Shown here: positions 24,919 through 33,484 of the stretch, in pieces | Layout of the letters: each line of letters starts with the position of its first letter | How positions within the stretch are numbered: position 1 is the first letter of the stretch | From: Gemmatimonadales bacterium | GTDB taxonomy: Bacteria; Gemmatimonadota; Gemmatimonadetes; Gemmatimonadales; GWC2-71-9 | NCBI GenBank assembly: GCA_036265815.1 | Contig: DATAOI010000011.1 | Location: forward strand, 34,865 to 98,864 | Length of the DNA: 64,000 nt | Reading direction: 5' to 3' | The notes under the pieces: model-generated | What the model saw: only the letters and a program-made list of their open reading frames with translations | The model's database searches: none | What the model was told of the DNA's origin: nothing | Position numbers and translations under genes: made by a program

Positions 24919-25299
24919 ATGTCCGATGCACCTGCCGCATTCCCCTACGTGACTCACCTGAATGTCCTCCACGGTCCGCTCGAGCGGATCGATGTGCAGA
25001 CCCTGGTGGACGAGTGCAGCGATCGATGGTACAACCAGACGCTCTGTCAGGTGAACCAGTCCGTGGTCCGGCTGGGCATCGTGCAAGGCGAGTATCACTG
25101 GCACAAGCATGACGACGAGGACGAGTTCTTCTACGTCGTCGAGGGACGCTTTCTCATCGATCTCGAAGGGCGCACGGTCGACCTCGGTCCCCGTCAGGGG
25201 TTCGTGGTTCCCAAAGGGGTCCTCCATCGACCGCGGGCGCCGGAGCGCACCGTGGTGCTCATGGTGGAGGGCGCCGGGATCGTTCCGACCGGGGACTGA
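24919..25299 (+). CDS. cupin-domain protein
   Basis: 126 residues, one cupin barrel. EYHWHKHDDEDEFFYVVEGR (about 54-73) carries the HxHxxxxE metal site and PRQGFVVPKGVLHRPRAPE (about 88-106) the second His. The shape is like mannose-6-phosphate isomerase-type small cupins. The substrate is unknown. GGAGCG precedes the ATG. Confidence 0.9.
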   Translation: MSDAPAAFPYVTHLNVLHGPLERIDVQTLVDECSDRWYNQTLCQVNQSVVRLGIVQGEYHWHKHDDEDEFFYVVEGRFLIDLEGRTVDLGPRQGFVVPKGVLHRPRAPERTVVLMVEGAGIVPTGD

Positions 25300-25303
25300 C
25301 TGC

Positions 25304-26293
25304 GTGTCACATCCTGTCCTGGTCCTCAGCCTTTCCCTCGGCTTGCTCGCCTGCGGCGAGCAGGGAACACCTGCCCACGACGTCCCTTCGTCGTCCAAGG
25401 CCCCGGCGCCCAAGTCGCTTCCGGCCGGCGAAGCGTACCTCGCGGTGCCCGATGGCCGGATCTGGTACAAGGTCTCGGGCGCCGGACCCGGCACGCCGGT
25501 GATCCTGCTCCATGGCGGCCCGGGGTACGCGAGCTTCTACCTCAAGCCGTTCGAGGAGCTGGGCGATGACCGGCCCGTAGTGCGCTACGACCAGCTGGGC
25601 GGCGGCAAGTCCGATCCGATCACCGACACCACCCGTTTCACCATCGCCCACTTCGTGCGCGAGCTCGACTCCCTGCGGGCCCACCTCGGCTATGCCAAGG
25701 TCCACCTGCTGGGCCACTCCTGGGGCACCATTCTCGCCATCGAGTACTATCGGGCCCATCCCGACCACGTGGCCAGCCTCACCCTGGCGAGCGCGGCACT
25801 CGATATCCCGGCCTGGGAGCGGAACGCCAGGCGGCTGGTGGCCACGCTTCCCGATTCCGCCCAGCGGGCCATCCGCGTCCGCGAGGCCGAGGGGAGGTTC
25901 GATGCTCCCGACTACCAGGCCGCGCTGGGGGAGTTCTACGGCAGATACGTGTGGCGCCACCCCGTAGAGGCGGATCTCGACAGTCTCATGAAGACGGTGA
26001 ACGAGCATATCTACAACTACATGCAGGGACCCAGCGAGTTCACCATCACCGGCACGCTCAGGCACTACAACGCCACGGCGCTGCTCCGGACGGTACGGGT
26101 GCCGACCCTCTTCACGGTCGGCCAGTTCGACGAGGCAGACCCCGCCACCATCCGGCGCTTCGCGCGGATGACGCCGGGAGCACGAGTGGTCGTGCTGCCG
26201 GGCGCCGCGCACCTCACGCCTTGGGACGCCCGGGAGGAGAGCGTTCGGATCGAGCGGGCCTTCTTGCGCGCGGCGGATTCGACCGGGCCGTAG
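25304..26293 (+). CDS. proline iminopeptidase-like alpha/beta hydrolase lipoprotein
   Basis: 329 residues from GTG 25304. Lipobox LGLLAC near residue 16, then a Ser/Pro linker. The catalytic domain has the S33 family HGGPG oxyanion motif (LLHGGPGYASF, about 69-79), the nucleophile elbow GHSWG (about 134-138), an Asp in VGQFDEADP and a His in GAAHLTPWD. Prolyl-aminopeptidase-like enzymes cleave N-terminal Pro or hydrolyse amides/esters; here it would act at the periplasmic membrane face. Overlaps nothing but follows the cupin by 4 bp. Confidence 0.87.
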   Translation: MSHPVLVLSLSLGLLACGEQGTPAHDVPSSSKAPAPKSLPAGEAYLAVPDGRIWYKVSGAGPGTPVILLHGGPGYASFYLKPFEELGDDRPVVRYDQLGGGKSDPITDTTRFTIAHFVRELDSLRAHLGYAKVHLLGHSWGTILAIEYYRAHPDHVASLTLASAALDIPAWERNARRLVATLPDSAQRAIRVREAEGRFDAPDYQAALGEFYGRYVWRHPVEADLDSLMKTVNEHIYNYMQGPSEFTITGTLRHYNATALLRTVRVPTLFTVGQFDEADPATIRRFARMTPGARVVVLPGAAHLTPWDAREESVRIERAFLRAADSTGP

Positions 26294-26322
26294 GAGTGGC
26301 GACCGAGCGGCTCTTGCTTACC

Positions 26323-26949
26323 ATGACCCTGAAGGAACGCGTCCGCGCCGAGTACGACGCGCTCGCCGGCGTGTACGAACAGCGCTGGAGCCGGTATATC
26401 GAGGCGAGCACGGCCGCCACCCTGCGCCGGCTTCCGCTGGACGCCGGGACGCGCGTGCTCGACGTCGGCTGTGGCACCGGCGTGCTTCTGGGCCGCCTGG
26501 TCGGGCGGTCACCCTTCCGGGAGGTGACCGGCGTCGATCTCTCGCCCGGCATGGTGGCGCAGGCCCGGCGGCGGTTGCCGGCCAGCGTTCGGCTGCTGGT
26601 GGGGGATGCGGAGGCGTTGCCTTTCGCTGCGGCCAGCTTCGATGTCGTCGTGTCCGCGAGCTCCTTCCACTACTGGACTGCGCCGACACGCGGGCTGGAC
26701 GAGCTCCGCCGCGTGCTTCGTCCGGGCGGGCACCTGGTCATCACGGACTGGTGCGACGACTACCTGGCCTGCCGGCTCTGCGATCGGGTCCTGCGCCTGG
26801 TGAATCCGTCCCATGCTCCCATCTACGGCGGGCGCGAATGTGGCGCCCTTCTCTCCCGCGCCCGCTTTCAGGTGACCAGCCTGGAGCGGTACCGCATCAG
26901 TTGGCTCTGGGGGCTCATGACGGCCGCCGCCCGCGCGCCCGCCGGATAG
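26323..26949 (+). CDS. SAM-dependent methyltransferase (UbiE/Coq5-like)
   Basis: 208 residues. Motif I VLDVGCGTGVLLGRL (about 46-60), GVDLSPGMVAQARR (about 70-83), GDAEALPFAAASFDVV (about 94-109) and the post-motif LRRVLRPGGHLVITDW (about 129-144) are all canonical for methyltransferase domain 11. Substrate unknown. It lies 29 bp after the hydrolase and 13 bp before the MBL gene. Confidence 0.9.
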   Translation: MTLKERVRAEYDALAGVYEQRWSRYIEASTAATLRRLPLDAGTRVLDVGCGTGVLLGRLVGRSPFREVTGVDLSPGMVAQARRRLPASVRLLVGDAEALPFAAASFDVVVSASSFHYWTAPTRGLDELRRVLRPGGHLVITDWCDDYLACRLCDRVLRLVNPSHAPIYGGRECGALLSRARFQVTSLERYRISWLWGLMTAAARAPAG

Positions 26950-26962
26950 GGCCGAATCCCTG

Positions 26963-27736
26963 ATGCTCCGTGTGACCTACATCGACGGGCCGACAGCGCT
27001 GATCGAGCTGGGAGGCGTGCGCTTCCTGACCGACCCGACGTTCGATCCGGCGGGGACCGAGTACCGCACCGCCACGTACGTGCTCCGGAAGACCACCGCT
27101 CCGGCCATCTCAGCCACGGCGCTCGGCGCCCTGGACGCGGTGTTGCTGAGTCACGACCATCACTTCGACAATCTGGACCACGCCGGACGCCTGGTGCTCC
27201 GTCAGGCCGAGCGGATCCTGACGACCCCGGAGGGTGCAGGGAGATTGGGACCCACCGCCACGGGGCTGGCCCCATGGGAATCGGTCGACCTGCCTGCTCG
27301 GGATGGCCGGCCCATTCGAGTTACCGCGTTGCCGGCGCGTCATGGACCCGCGGGGGGCGATCGTGGCCCCGTGATCGGGTTTGCCCTGGCGTATGCGGAC
27401 GATCCCGCGCGGGCGATCTATCTGTCCGGGGACACGGTGTGGTTCGACCAGGTGGCCGCGATTGCCACGCGCATGTCCGTGCAGGTCGCGTTTCTATTCA
27501 TGGGCGCGGCGCGGGTGCTCCAGGTCGGCCCGGCGCACCTCACCTTCACCGCGACCGAAGCCATCGACGCGGCCCGGGTCTTTGCCCCCGCACCGATCGT
27601 CCCGTTGCACTTCGAAGGGTGGGCCCACTTCAGCGAATCGCGAGAGGGGATCACGCAGGTGTTCAGGGCGGCCGGCCTCGAGCACCGGCTCGTGTGGCTG
27701 GAGCCGGGCCGGCCGACGGAGCTGACGTTCGGCTGA
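26963..27736 (+). CDS. MBL-fold metal-dependent hydrolase (UlaG-like)
   Basis: 257 residues. Zinc ligands appear in LLSHDHHFDNLD (about 61-72, HxHxxD), ALPARHGPAGG (about 115-125), LSGDTVWFD (about 153-161) and VPLHFEGWAHF (about 213-223). This is the UlaG-type beta-lactone/phosphoester-hydrolase branch of the MBL superfamily. Substrate unknown; no signal peptide. Confidence 0.9.
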   Translation: MLRVTYIDGPTALIELGGVRFLTDPTFDPAGTEYRTATYVLRKTTAPAISATALGALDAVLLSHDHHFDNLDHAGRLVLRQAERILTTPEGAGRLGPTATGLAPWESVDLPARDGRPIRVTALPARHGPAGGDRGPVIGFALAYADDPARAIYLSGDTVWFDQVAAIATRMSVQVAFLFMGAARVLQVGPAHLTFTATEAIDAARVFAPAPIVPLHFEGWAHFSESREGITQVFRAAGLEHRLVWLEPGRPTELTFG

Positions 27737-27759
27737 TCTTAACAGCGGGCGGCCAGCGG

Positions 27760-28005
27760 TCAGCTGGATGGGTCGGCGTCGGGTGCGGGCTTCGGCTGAT
27801 CGCCGAACCCCCAGTTCTGGCGGGGGATCCCGCTGGTCGTGGAGAGACGCCAGCGGAACTGCAGGCCGCGGCCGGCGCCCGCGGCGCTATCGGCCGGGTC
27901 GGGCACCAGCTCGAGCACCTGGGCGAATTGTCCCGAAAGCCGCTTGATCAGCGCCTGTTGCTCGTCGGTGAGGGGGATCTGAATCGGCTGGACGGGGTCC
28001 TCCAT
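27760..28005 (-). CDS. small conserved-type protein, unknown
   Basis: 81 residues beginning MEDPVQPIQIPLTDEQQALI after GGAGG. The N-terminal half is helical (QQALIKRLSGQFAQVLEL) and the tail is Pro/Asp-rich. No family was recognised. It converges on the MBL gene and is divergent from the arginase-family gene. Confidence 0.65.
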   Translation of the reverse strand: MEDPVQPIQIPLTDEQQALIKRLSGQFAQVLELVPDPADSAAGAGRGLQFRWRLSTTSGIPRQNWGFGDQPKPAPDADPSS

Positions 28006-28156
28006 GACTGCCTCCGGTGGAACGCGGGACTGACGTTTATAGTCGGTAGACGCCGAAGGTGCAGGGCGCCTCGCCGGCTCGCAATGGCGCGAGGCGTTCG
28101 TCACCAAACTGTTACGCGCCGGCGTCGCTTCACATCTTCTAGCGCGCGTTCCGGAG

Positions 28157-29080
28157 GTGTCCACGCTGGTCATCATCGATGTCCCGTCCAATCTGGGCCT
28201 CCGCCCCTCGGGCGTGGAGCAGCTGCCGGAGGCGCTGCGGCGTGCGGGACTTCCCCGCCGGCTCGGGGCCCGGGTCGTCCGTCGTCTGGAACCCGCCGCA
28301 GCATACCACGCCATCCGGGACCCGGAAACGACGCTGCTCAACGGTCCTGGGCTACGAGAAGCGGCCAACGCCCTGGCCGACGCCGTAGCCGATGTGGTCG
28401 GTCGGGGTGAGATCCCGGTGGTGCTGGCGGGGGACTGCAGCGTCGTGCTGGGCGGTCTGCTCGGTCTCCGCCGCGCGGCGCGGCACCAGGGCCGGGGAAG
28501 CCGCCCGGGCCTGCTGTTCGTGGACGGCCACGTGGACTTCTATCAGCCGGCCGCGTCACCCACCGGAGAAGTGGCCGACATGGATCTCGCCCTGGCCACT
28601 GGCCGGGGACCCGACCTGCTGGCCAAGCTGGACCCCGCGGGCCCTTTGGTCCGCGATGAGGACGTGGTGGCGGTGGGCGCGCGCGACGCCGAGGAGCGTG
28701 ACGCTGCGGGAAGTCAGGATGTCCGGGCCACCGGCATTCACCTCTTCGAGCTGGAGCGCGTGCGCCGAGATGGAATGGCCGTCGTGGCCGGCGAGGCGCT
28801 GGCGGTGGTCGCGGGTCCCGAGCTCGACGCTGGTTTCTGGCTCCATCTCGATGCCGACGTGCTCGACGACGCCGTGATGCCGGCCGTCGATTACCGGCAG
28901 CCGGGAGGGCTGGCGCCTGCCGAGCTGGTGATGCTGCTGCGCGCCGCCTCACGCAGCGGGCGGATGGCCGGGCTGAGTGTGTCGATCTATAACCCGGTCC
29001 TCGATCCCGGCGGCGCGGGGGCGGCGGTACTGGTCGAATGTCTCGGAGCCGGCCTGAGCTCACCGGAGCAGGGCGCGTGA
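28157..29080 (+). CDS. arginase/agmatinase-family protein
   Basis: 307 residues from GTG after GGAG. Ureohydrolase blocks in order: LAGDCSVVLGG (about 93-103), FVDGHVDFYQP (about 121-131) and LDADVLDDAVMPA (about 232-244). The Asp ligands of the two-Mn site are kept (DxHxD and DxDxxD), but the first ligand position, GGDHS in arginases, reads GDCS, with Cys for His. Other members with Cys exist, so the activity could be formiminoglutamase- or guanidine-hydrolase-like, or lost. Confidence 0.85.
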   Translation: MSTLVIIDVPSNLGLRPSGVEQLPEALRRAGLPRRLGARVVRRLEPAAAYHAIRDPETTLLNGPGLREAANALADAVADVVGRGEIPVVLAGDCSVVLGGLLGLRRAARHQGRGSRPGLLFVDGHVDFYQPAASPTGEVADMDLALATGRGPDLLAKLDPAGPLVRDEDVVAVGARDAEERDAAGSQDVRATGIHLFELERVRRDGMAVVAGEALAVVAGPELDAGFWLHLDADVLDDAVMPAVDYRQPGGLAPAELVMLLRAASRSGRMAGLSVSIYNPVLDPGGAGAAVLVECLGAGLSSPEQGA

Positions 29081-29204
29081 CCTACGGACCGTCGCCGGAG
29101 GCCCGCTGGCCCATCTGTGGCGGCGATGTCCGAGCGCTGGACCGGGTGTCCTCACGAGTCGTCTCCCGCTAAAGTACGTGACACCGAGTGGAGGGAAGCG
29201 AAGC

Positions 29205-29546
29205 ATGATCGCACGCCAATGGCACGGACGCGTCCCGGCGACGCGGGCCGACGACTACTACGAGTACCTGCTTCGGACCGGGTTACCGGACTACCGTCGG
29301 ACGCCGGGGAATCGCGGGGTCTACGTGTTCCGCCGGCAGGAAGGCGATGTCACCCACTTTCTGCTCACCACCCTTTGGGACTCGCTGGAGAGCATTCAGG
29401 CGTTCGCCGGTGCCGACGTCGAGCGGGCACGCTACTACCCGGAAGACACCGGCTACCTGCTCGAGCTGGAGCCGACGGTCACCCACTTCGAGGTGTTGAG
29501 CACTCCGGCCGGCGACCGGCTCGGCGCGGGCGAGGCAGCATCATGA
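29205..29546 (+). CDS. ABM-type dimeric alpha-beta-barrel protein
   Basis: 113 residues. MIARQWHGRVPATRADDYYEYL at the N terminus, then FRRQEGDVTHFLLTTLWDSL and VERARYYPEDTGYLLELEP, the antibiotic-biosynthesis-monooxygenase-like pattern. First of three consecutive genes with this fold. GAGGGAAG sits ahead of the ATG. Its stop overlaps the next start. Confidence 0.82.
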   Translation: MIARQWHGRVPATRADDYYEYLLRTGLPDYRRTPGNRGVYVFRRQEGDVTHFLLTTLWDSLESIQAFAGADVERARYYPEDTGYLLELEPTVTHFEVLSTPAGDRLGAGEAAS

Positions 29547-29863
29547 TCTGCCGCATCTGGCACGGCTGGACCACACGCGAGAACGGGGATCCCTACGAGC
29601 GGCTGCTGCGCACCGAGATCTTCGAGGGTATCGCCGAGCGCGGCATTCCCGGCTACCGGGGGATCGAGCTGCTGCGCCGCGAGGAGCGCGAGTCGGTCGA
29701 GTTTGTGACCCTCATGTGGTTCGAGTCGCTGGAGGACGTGCGCGCGTTCGCCGGCCCGGAGTACGAGCTCGCCGTCGTCCCCACCGAGGCGCGCGCGCTG
29801 CTGCAGCGATTCGACCAGCGCTCGGCCCACTATGAAGTGCGCCAGCCCAGGACCATGCCCTGA
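29543..29863 (+). CDS. ABM-type dimeric alpha-beta-barrel protein
   Basis: 106 residues, a tandem relative of the preceding gene: MICRIWHGWTTRENGDPYER, then REERESVEFVTLMWFESLED and PTEARALLQRFDQRSAHYEV. ATGA overlap implies translational coupling, so the two may form a heterodimer. Function unknown. Confidence 0.82.
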   Translation: MICRIWHGWTTRENGDPYERLLRTEIFEGIAERGIPGYRGIELLRREERESVEFVTLMWFESLEDVRAFAGPEYELAVVPTEARALLQRFDQRSAHYEVRQPRTMP

Positions 29864-29901
29864 CCGCCCCCAGCGAACACGATCAAGGAGGGAGCCTCCC
29901 T

Positions 29902-30399
29902 ATGCAGGAGCGCGACCAGCAGTTGGCCCAGGTGAACATCGGCCGGGTGCGTGGCTCCATGGACCAGCCGATCATGAGTGGGTTCGTGGCGCGATTGGCC
30001 GAGATCAACGCGCTGGCCGATCGCAGTCCGGGGTTCGTCTGGCGGCTGCAGACCGAGGACGGTGACGCCACGGCACTGCGGCCCTATGCGGACGAACGGG
30101 TGCTCATCAACATGTCGGTCTGGACCGATCTCGAGTCCCTGCGCGACTACGTCTATCGGAGCGGTCACGCCGGGGTCATGCGGCAACGGCGCGAGTGGTT
30201 CGAGCGTTTCGAAGGGGTCTATGTCGCGCTCTGGTGGGTTCCCGCGGGGCACCGTCCCTCCCTGGTCGAGGCGGTCGAGCGCCTGGCGCATCTGGAGACG
30301 CATGGGCCGACGGCCTACGCCTTCAGCTTCACTCAGCCGTTCGACCGGCTGGGTGCACCGGTCCGGGCCACACGGGACGATGCGTGTCCCGCTCTCTGA
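29902..30399 (+). CDS. DUF3291 protein
   Basis: 165 residues with QQLAQVNIGRVRGSMDQPIM at the start, then LADRSPGFVWRLQTEDGDAT and NMSVWTDLESLRDYVYRSGH, and ALWWVPAGHRPSLVEAVERL. This is DUF3291, a relative of the ABM fold. AAGGAGGGA lies upstream. Function unknown. Third barrel gene in a row. Confidence 0.9.
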   Translation: MQERDQQLAQVNIGRVRGSMDQPIMSGFVARLAEINALADRSPGFVWRLQTEDGDATALRPYADERVLINMSVWTDLESLRDYVYRSGHAGVMRQRREWFERFEGVYVALWWVPAGHRPSLVEAVERLAHLETHGPTAYAFSFTQPFDRLGAPVRATRDDACPAL

Positions 30400-30836
30400 C
30401 CCAGGGCTCAAGATGGCTCTGGGCACTTGCCGCCGCGGGTGTCGCCGTGGGCTGTGCTCGGCCAGAGGCCACCGTCGCCGCGGCGCCCAGCGCGGCCTGT
30501 GAGGCGCGCGACGCTTCATTCGTGCGGGATCTGCTCTACTTCGGCCGGAACCGCCCCAATGGGGGCGAGGTGGCCGACGCCGAATGGGAAGGGTTTCTCG
30601 ACGAGGTCGTCACGCCCAAATTTCCCGATGGCTTGACCATCGTCGAGGCACACGGCCGGTGGCGGGGCCGTAGCGGGATCGTGGAGCACGAGCGCACCGA
30701 GCTCGTCACGGTGCTGCATCCCGCGGATTCGGTGTCTCAGCGCGCCGTCGAGGAGATCGCGATGGAGTACAAGCGGCACTTCGGTCAGGAGGCGGTGTTG
30801 CGCGAGCGGCTCGCCGTCTGCACTCGCTTCTTCTAG
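30384..30836 (+). CDS. DUF3574 lipoprotein
   Basis: 150 residues from GTG 30384, overlapping the DUF3291 stop by 16 bp. The signal ends WLWALAAAGVAVGC (lipobox Cys about residue 23). The mature part has VRDLLYFGRNRPNGGEVADA, EGFLDEVVTPKFPDGLTIVE and the basic GRWRGRSGIVEHERTELV, the DUF3574 signature. Periplasmic, function unknown. Confidence 0.85.
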   Translation: MSRSLTQGSRWLWALAAAGVAVGCARPEATVAAAPSAACEARDASFVRDLLYFGRNRPNGGEVADAEWEGFLDEVVTPKFPDGLTIVEAHGRWRGRSGIVEHERTELVTVLHPADSVSQRAVEEIAMEYKRHFGQEAVLRERLAVCTRFF

Positions 30837-30858
30837 CGCCTCGCGCGATGGCCACGGC

Positions 30859-31278
30859 GTGACGCCTCCACAGATGAAGGCCTCGGCCATCGGGCTCGGC
30901 CTGCTGAGCCTTACCCTGCTCTCCGTCGCCGCGGGTCAGTGGTCCTCGGACCGGCCCGTGCCAGACGATCGACCCCCCGCTCGGGGCCACTGGCGCGGCA
31001 ATCTCATCCTGTTCGGGATCTGGGTGCTGCTCATTGGCGGTCTTCTGTTGCTGGCCCACGAGCTCGGCTGGAACCGGGATCGGGTGCTCTGGATCGGCTT
31101 AGGCAACTCCCTCGCGCTCATGACGCTGATTCGGCCCTGGTGGTTCTGGGAGAATTACAAGGCGCGATGGCTGCGCAGCGCCATCGGGGACGGGCCGACG
31201 GCGTTCCTGTACCTTGCAGTCTCGGGGGTGATGGTCTGGATGGGACTCTATACCGACTGGACCATCGGGCGCCACTGA
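30859..31278 (+). CDS. small membrane protein, unknown
   Basis: 139 residues with hydrophobic segments at about 8-25, 48-66, 73-90 and 113-130, and a Pro/Asp/Arg linker (32-46). GTG 30859 is annotated, but ATG 30874 (MKASAIG) is equally plausible and neither has a clear ribosome site. No family recognised. Confidence 0.6.
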   Translation: MTPPQMKASAIGLGLLSLTLLSVAAGQWSSDRPVPDDRPPARGHWRGNLILFGIWVLLIGGLLLLAHELGWNRDRVLWIGLGNSLALMTLIRPWWFWENYKARWLRSAIGDGPTAFLYLAVSGVMVWMGLYTDWTIGRH

Positions 31279-31322
31279 GGCAGCATTCTCTTCTACCAGG
31301 CTCCTCACGCTCGGGAGGTTCG

Positions 31323-31784
31323 ATGCTTCGCGTCCTCTTGGTCATGCTGCTCCCCGGGTCTCTGCTGGGCTGTGGCTCTCGGGACGACTTTGCGGCACTC
31401 CAGCGCCGCGGCGCGGCCGCAATGGGCGTGGACCAGTACACCTCGTCCCATGTGTTCGAAGCTCTTCCTGACGGCGGACGGATCGTCCTGCAGCGGCAGG
31501 CCGATGACTCGGCGGGCACCGCCACGATCCGTGCGCACATGTCCACGATCGCGGGGCGGTTCCGGCGCGGCGACTTTGCCATTCCGGGATTCGTGCACGC
31601 GCAAGGGATCCCCGGCACCGCCGTGATGGCCGGGCATCGGGGGGCGATCACCTACACGGTCGATACCGTACCGCGCGGCGGTCAGGTCCGGATCACCACC
31701 ACCGACCCAGCGGCCGTGAGCGCGGTGCACCAGTTCCTCGCGTTCCAGCGGCGGGAGCATCATGCTGCGGGCCATGGGCAGTGA
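31323..31784 (+). CDS. predicted lipoprotein, recurrent family
   Basis: 153 residues after GGGAGG. The signal is MLRVLLVMLLPGSLLGC (Cys17). The mature part has SSHVFEALPDGGRIVLQRQA, AGTATIRAHMSTIAGRFRRG and GGQVRITTTDPAAVSAVHQF, ending in HHAAGHGQ. This pattern recurs in uncharacterised exported proteins of soil bacteria, often near metal or copper functions; no function is claimed here. Confidence 0.75.
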   Translation: MLRVLLVMLLPGSLLGCGSRDDFAALQRRGAAAMGVDQYTSSHVFEALPDGGRIVLQRQADDSAGTATIRAHMSTIAGRFRRGDFAIPGFVHAQGIPGTAVMAGHRGAITYTVDTVPRGGQVRITTTDPAAVSAVHQFLAFQRREHHAAGHGQ

Positions 31785-31970
31785 AACTACTTGAGGTGCG
31801 GGTGATAAGATGTTGTAATTACGATCATTGGTGACCAACGTCAGAGGTGATTTGTCAGCGCTCCGCAGCTTTCACTGATCGCCAGGCGACTGACGCGTGC
31901 TCAGGCGCTACATTCGACCCATGCATCTCCACCGGCGACCGCACCCCCTCAGGCCGCCACGAGCCAGACC

Positions 31971-32411
31971 ATGAGCGGATTCTACGAGCCACCTCCGACA
32001 TCCACCTCGCCATTCCGCGACCGGCTCCTGCACCCGCAATGGGCCACCATCGAGCGGGCGCTCGGCCGGCCCGTACCCGGCATTCTGCGGGAGCTCTACG
32101 GCGCGCCCGAGGCGCTGCTGCACGGGCATTTCTATCTCGATCAGCCCGACGGAGCGCGCCGGGTGTGGTTGGACCTGTTCCTCCCGCTGGACCAGGAAGC
32201 GCTGCATCCTTACGGTAAGCCGCTTCCCTCAGGCGCGGTCGCGTTCGCGGACGACGAGCATGGCGACCCCTACTTTTTCGTCCCCGACCCCAGCGTGTTC
32301 GGAGATGGCCCGGTATATCTCCTGGGCCTGCGGGAAGGGCGAGAAGAGATCCAGCCGGTTGCCGCATCGTTGGCGGAGTTTCTGCGCTGGCACCGGCATT
32401 ACACTCATTAG
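31971..32411 (+). CDS. SMI1/KNR4 (SUKH) superfamily protein
   Basis: 146 residues. The core LPSGAVAFADDEHGDPYFFV (about 85-104) followed by PDPSVFGDGPVYLL and ASLAEFLRWH matches the SUKH fold, used for immunity to secreted nuclease toxins and for other regulatory roles. No toxin gene is adjacent. The 186-bp spacer before it is AT-richer and includes an odd-length palindrome TTGGTGACCAA (31828-31838), likely its promoter region. Confidence 0.8.
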   Translation: MSGFYEPPPTSTSPFRDRLLHPQWATIERALGRPVPGILRELYGAPEALLHGHFYLDQPDGARRVWLDLFLPLDQEALHPYGKPLPSGAVAFADDEHGDPYFFVPDPSVFGDGPVYLLGLREGREEIQPVAASLAEFLRWHRHYTH

Positions 32412-32451
32412 TCGGCTCGGCCGGCCGGGCGCCGGGCGGGCGGTTAAGGAC

Positions 32452-32487
32452 AAGCATGAAGAAGAAAAGGCCAAGCATGAAGAAGAA
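32452..32487 (+). repeat. 21-bp-spaced direct repeat with duplicated start codon
   Basis: AAGCATGAAGAAGAA occurs at 32452-32466 and again at 32473-32487, an exact 15-bp repeat. The 21-bp period keeps frame, so each copy supplies an ATG start (32456 and 32477). Confidence 0.85.
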
Positions 32488-32944
32488 GCGGGCGAACTCT
32501 GTCCGGTCAGCCCGGAAGAGCGTCAAGAAAGGCAGCAAGAAAGCCCGCGGGAATTATGAGGCCGGACGCCGATCGGCAGAGCGGCAGCGATCCCGTGCGG
32601 AGCGCCAACGTGTCGACGAGTCTCGAGTCCAGTCTGTCTTGGAGGACCAGCGTCAGATTCAGGAGGCCGGCCGGGAGAGCGCCGAAGACGCGCGGGCGGT
32701 CGCGGAAGAGCTTCGACAGGGGCGAGAGGAAGCACGGCGTGTGGGGGAGGAGATCCGGGCCTCGGCCGAGGACGCTCGTCGGAAGCAGGAGGAGATTCGG
32801 GAGTTCCACGAGACCGCGCGGCAGGCAGCCGAGGACGCGAGAAAATCCGCTACTCTGGCGCATGAGGCCGAGCGGGAGCAGGCGGAGATCATCCGCCAGA
32901 TGCGCCGGGCGTCCGAGCAACCGCAGACATCGCCGCCGGACTAG
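32456..32944 (+). CDS. Lys/Arg-rich coiled-coil protein
   Basis: 162 residues. N-terminal ~45 residues are basic (MKKKRPSMKKKRANSVRSAR), the rest is a long charged coiled coil (EEARRVGEEIRASAEDARRK repeats) with Glu/Ala/Arg heptads. Possible nucleic-acid-binding or structural protein; no family recognised. AAGGA lies 5 bp before ATG 32456. An in-frame duplicated start exists at 32477. Confidence 0.65.
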   Translation: MKKKRPSMKKKRANSVRSARKSVKKGSKKARGNYEAGRRSAERQRSRAERQRVDESRVQSVLEDQRQIQEAGRESAEDARAVAEELRQGREEARRVGEEIRASAEDARRKQEEIREFHETARQAAEDARKSATLAHEAEREQAEIIRQMRRASEQPQTSPPD

Positions 32945-32986
32945 TATGCCGGCCATGCTCGGGCCCAATCTTCCCCACACGCGCGC

Positions 32987-33484
32987 ATGAACCCGGTCGA
33001 AGCGGTCTTCCGGCGGCTCACCCTCGGCGTCTACGTGGTCGGTGTCGCCGCCCAGGGACAAGCCGACGGCTTCACCGCCGCCTGGGTCATGCAGGCTTCG
33101 TTCGATCCCCTGCTGCTCGCCCTCAGCATCAACCGGGGGCACGCCTCCTACCCATTGCTCCAGGCCGGCGGCAGCTTCGTCGTCAACCTGCTCAAGCACG
33201 AGCAGCTCGACCTCGCGAGCAGGTTCGGAACCCAGTCGGGCCGCGACCGCGACAAGCTGGCCGGCGTGCGTTGGCGCCCGAGCCGGGGTGGCGCGCCGAT
33301 TCTGGAGGACGCCCTGGGGTACTTCGACTGCCGGCTCGAAGGATCCATGGCGGCCGGCGATCACGACGTGGTCCTCGGCCGGGTGCTCGACGCCCGGTTG
33401 CTGGATCCCAAGGCAGTGCCGCTGAGGTATGCCGAGACCGGAAACCTGGACGGCAGCAGCGCGCTTTTTCCGACGGAGCTCTGA
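32987..33484 (+). CDS. flavin reductase-like FMN-binding protein
   Basis: 165 residues of split-barrel fold. ADGFTAAWVMQASFDPLLLA (about 26-45) and GGSFVVNLLKHEQLDLASRF (about 61-80) are the FMN-binding strands, with CRLEGSMAAGDHDVVLGRVL later. Members reduce FMN/FAD with NAD(P)H for partner monooxygenases; no partner is obvious. The TGA overlaps the next ATG by one base. Confidence 0.9.
   Translation: MNPVEAVFRRLTLGVYVVGVAAQGQADGFTAAWVMQASFDPLLLALSINRGHASYPLLQAGGSFVVNLLKHEQLDLASRFGTQSGRDRDKLAGVRWRPSRGGAPILEDALGYFDCRLEGSMAAGDHDVVLGRVLDARLLDPKAVPLRYAETGNLDGSSALFPTEL

Noticed and set aside
27274..28410. 378-codon plus frame through the MBL gene's end and the 27.7-28.1 kb spacer
   Set aside because: It is out of frame with the MBL gene and the arginase gene, with noncoding composition.
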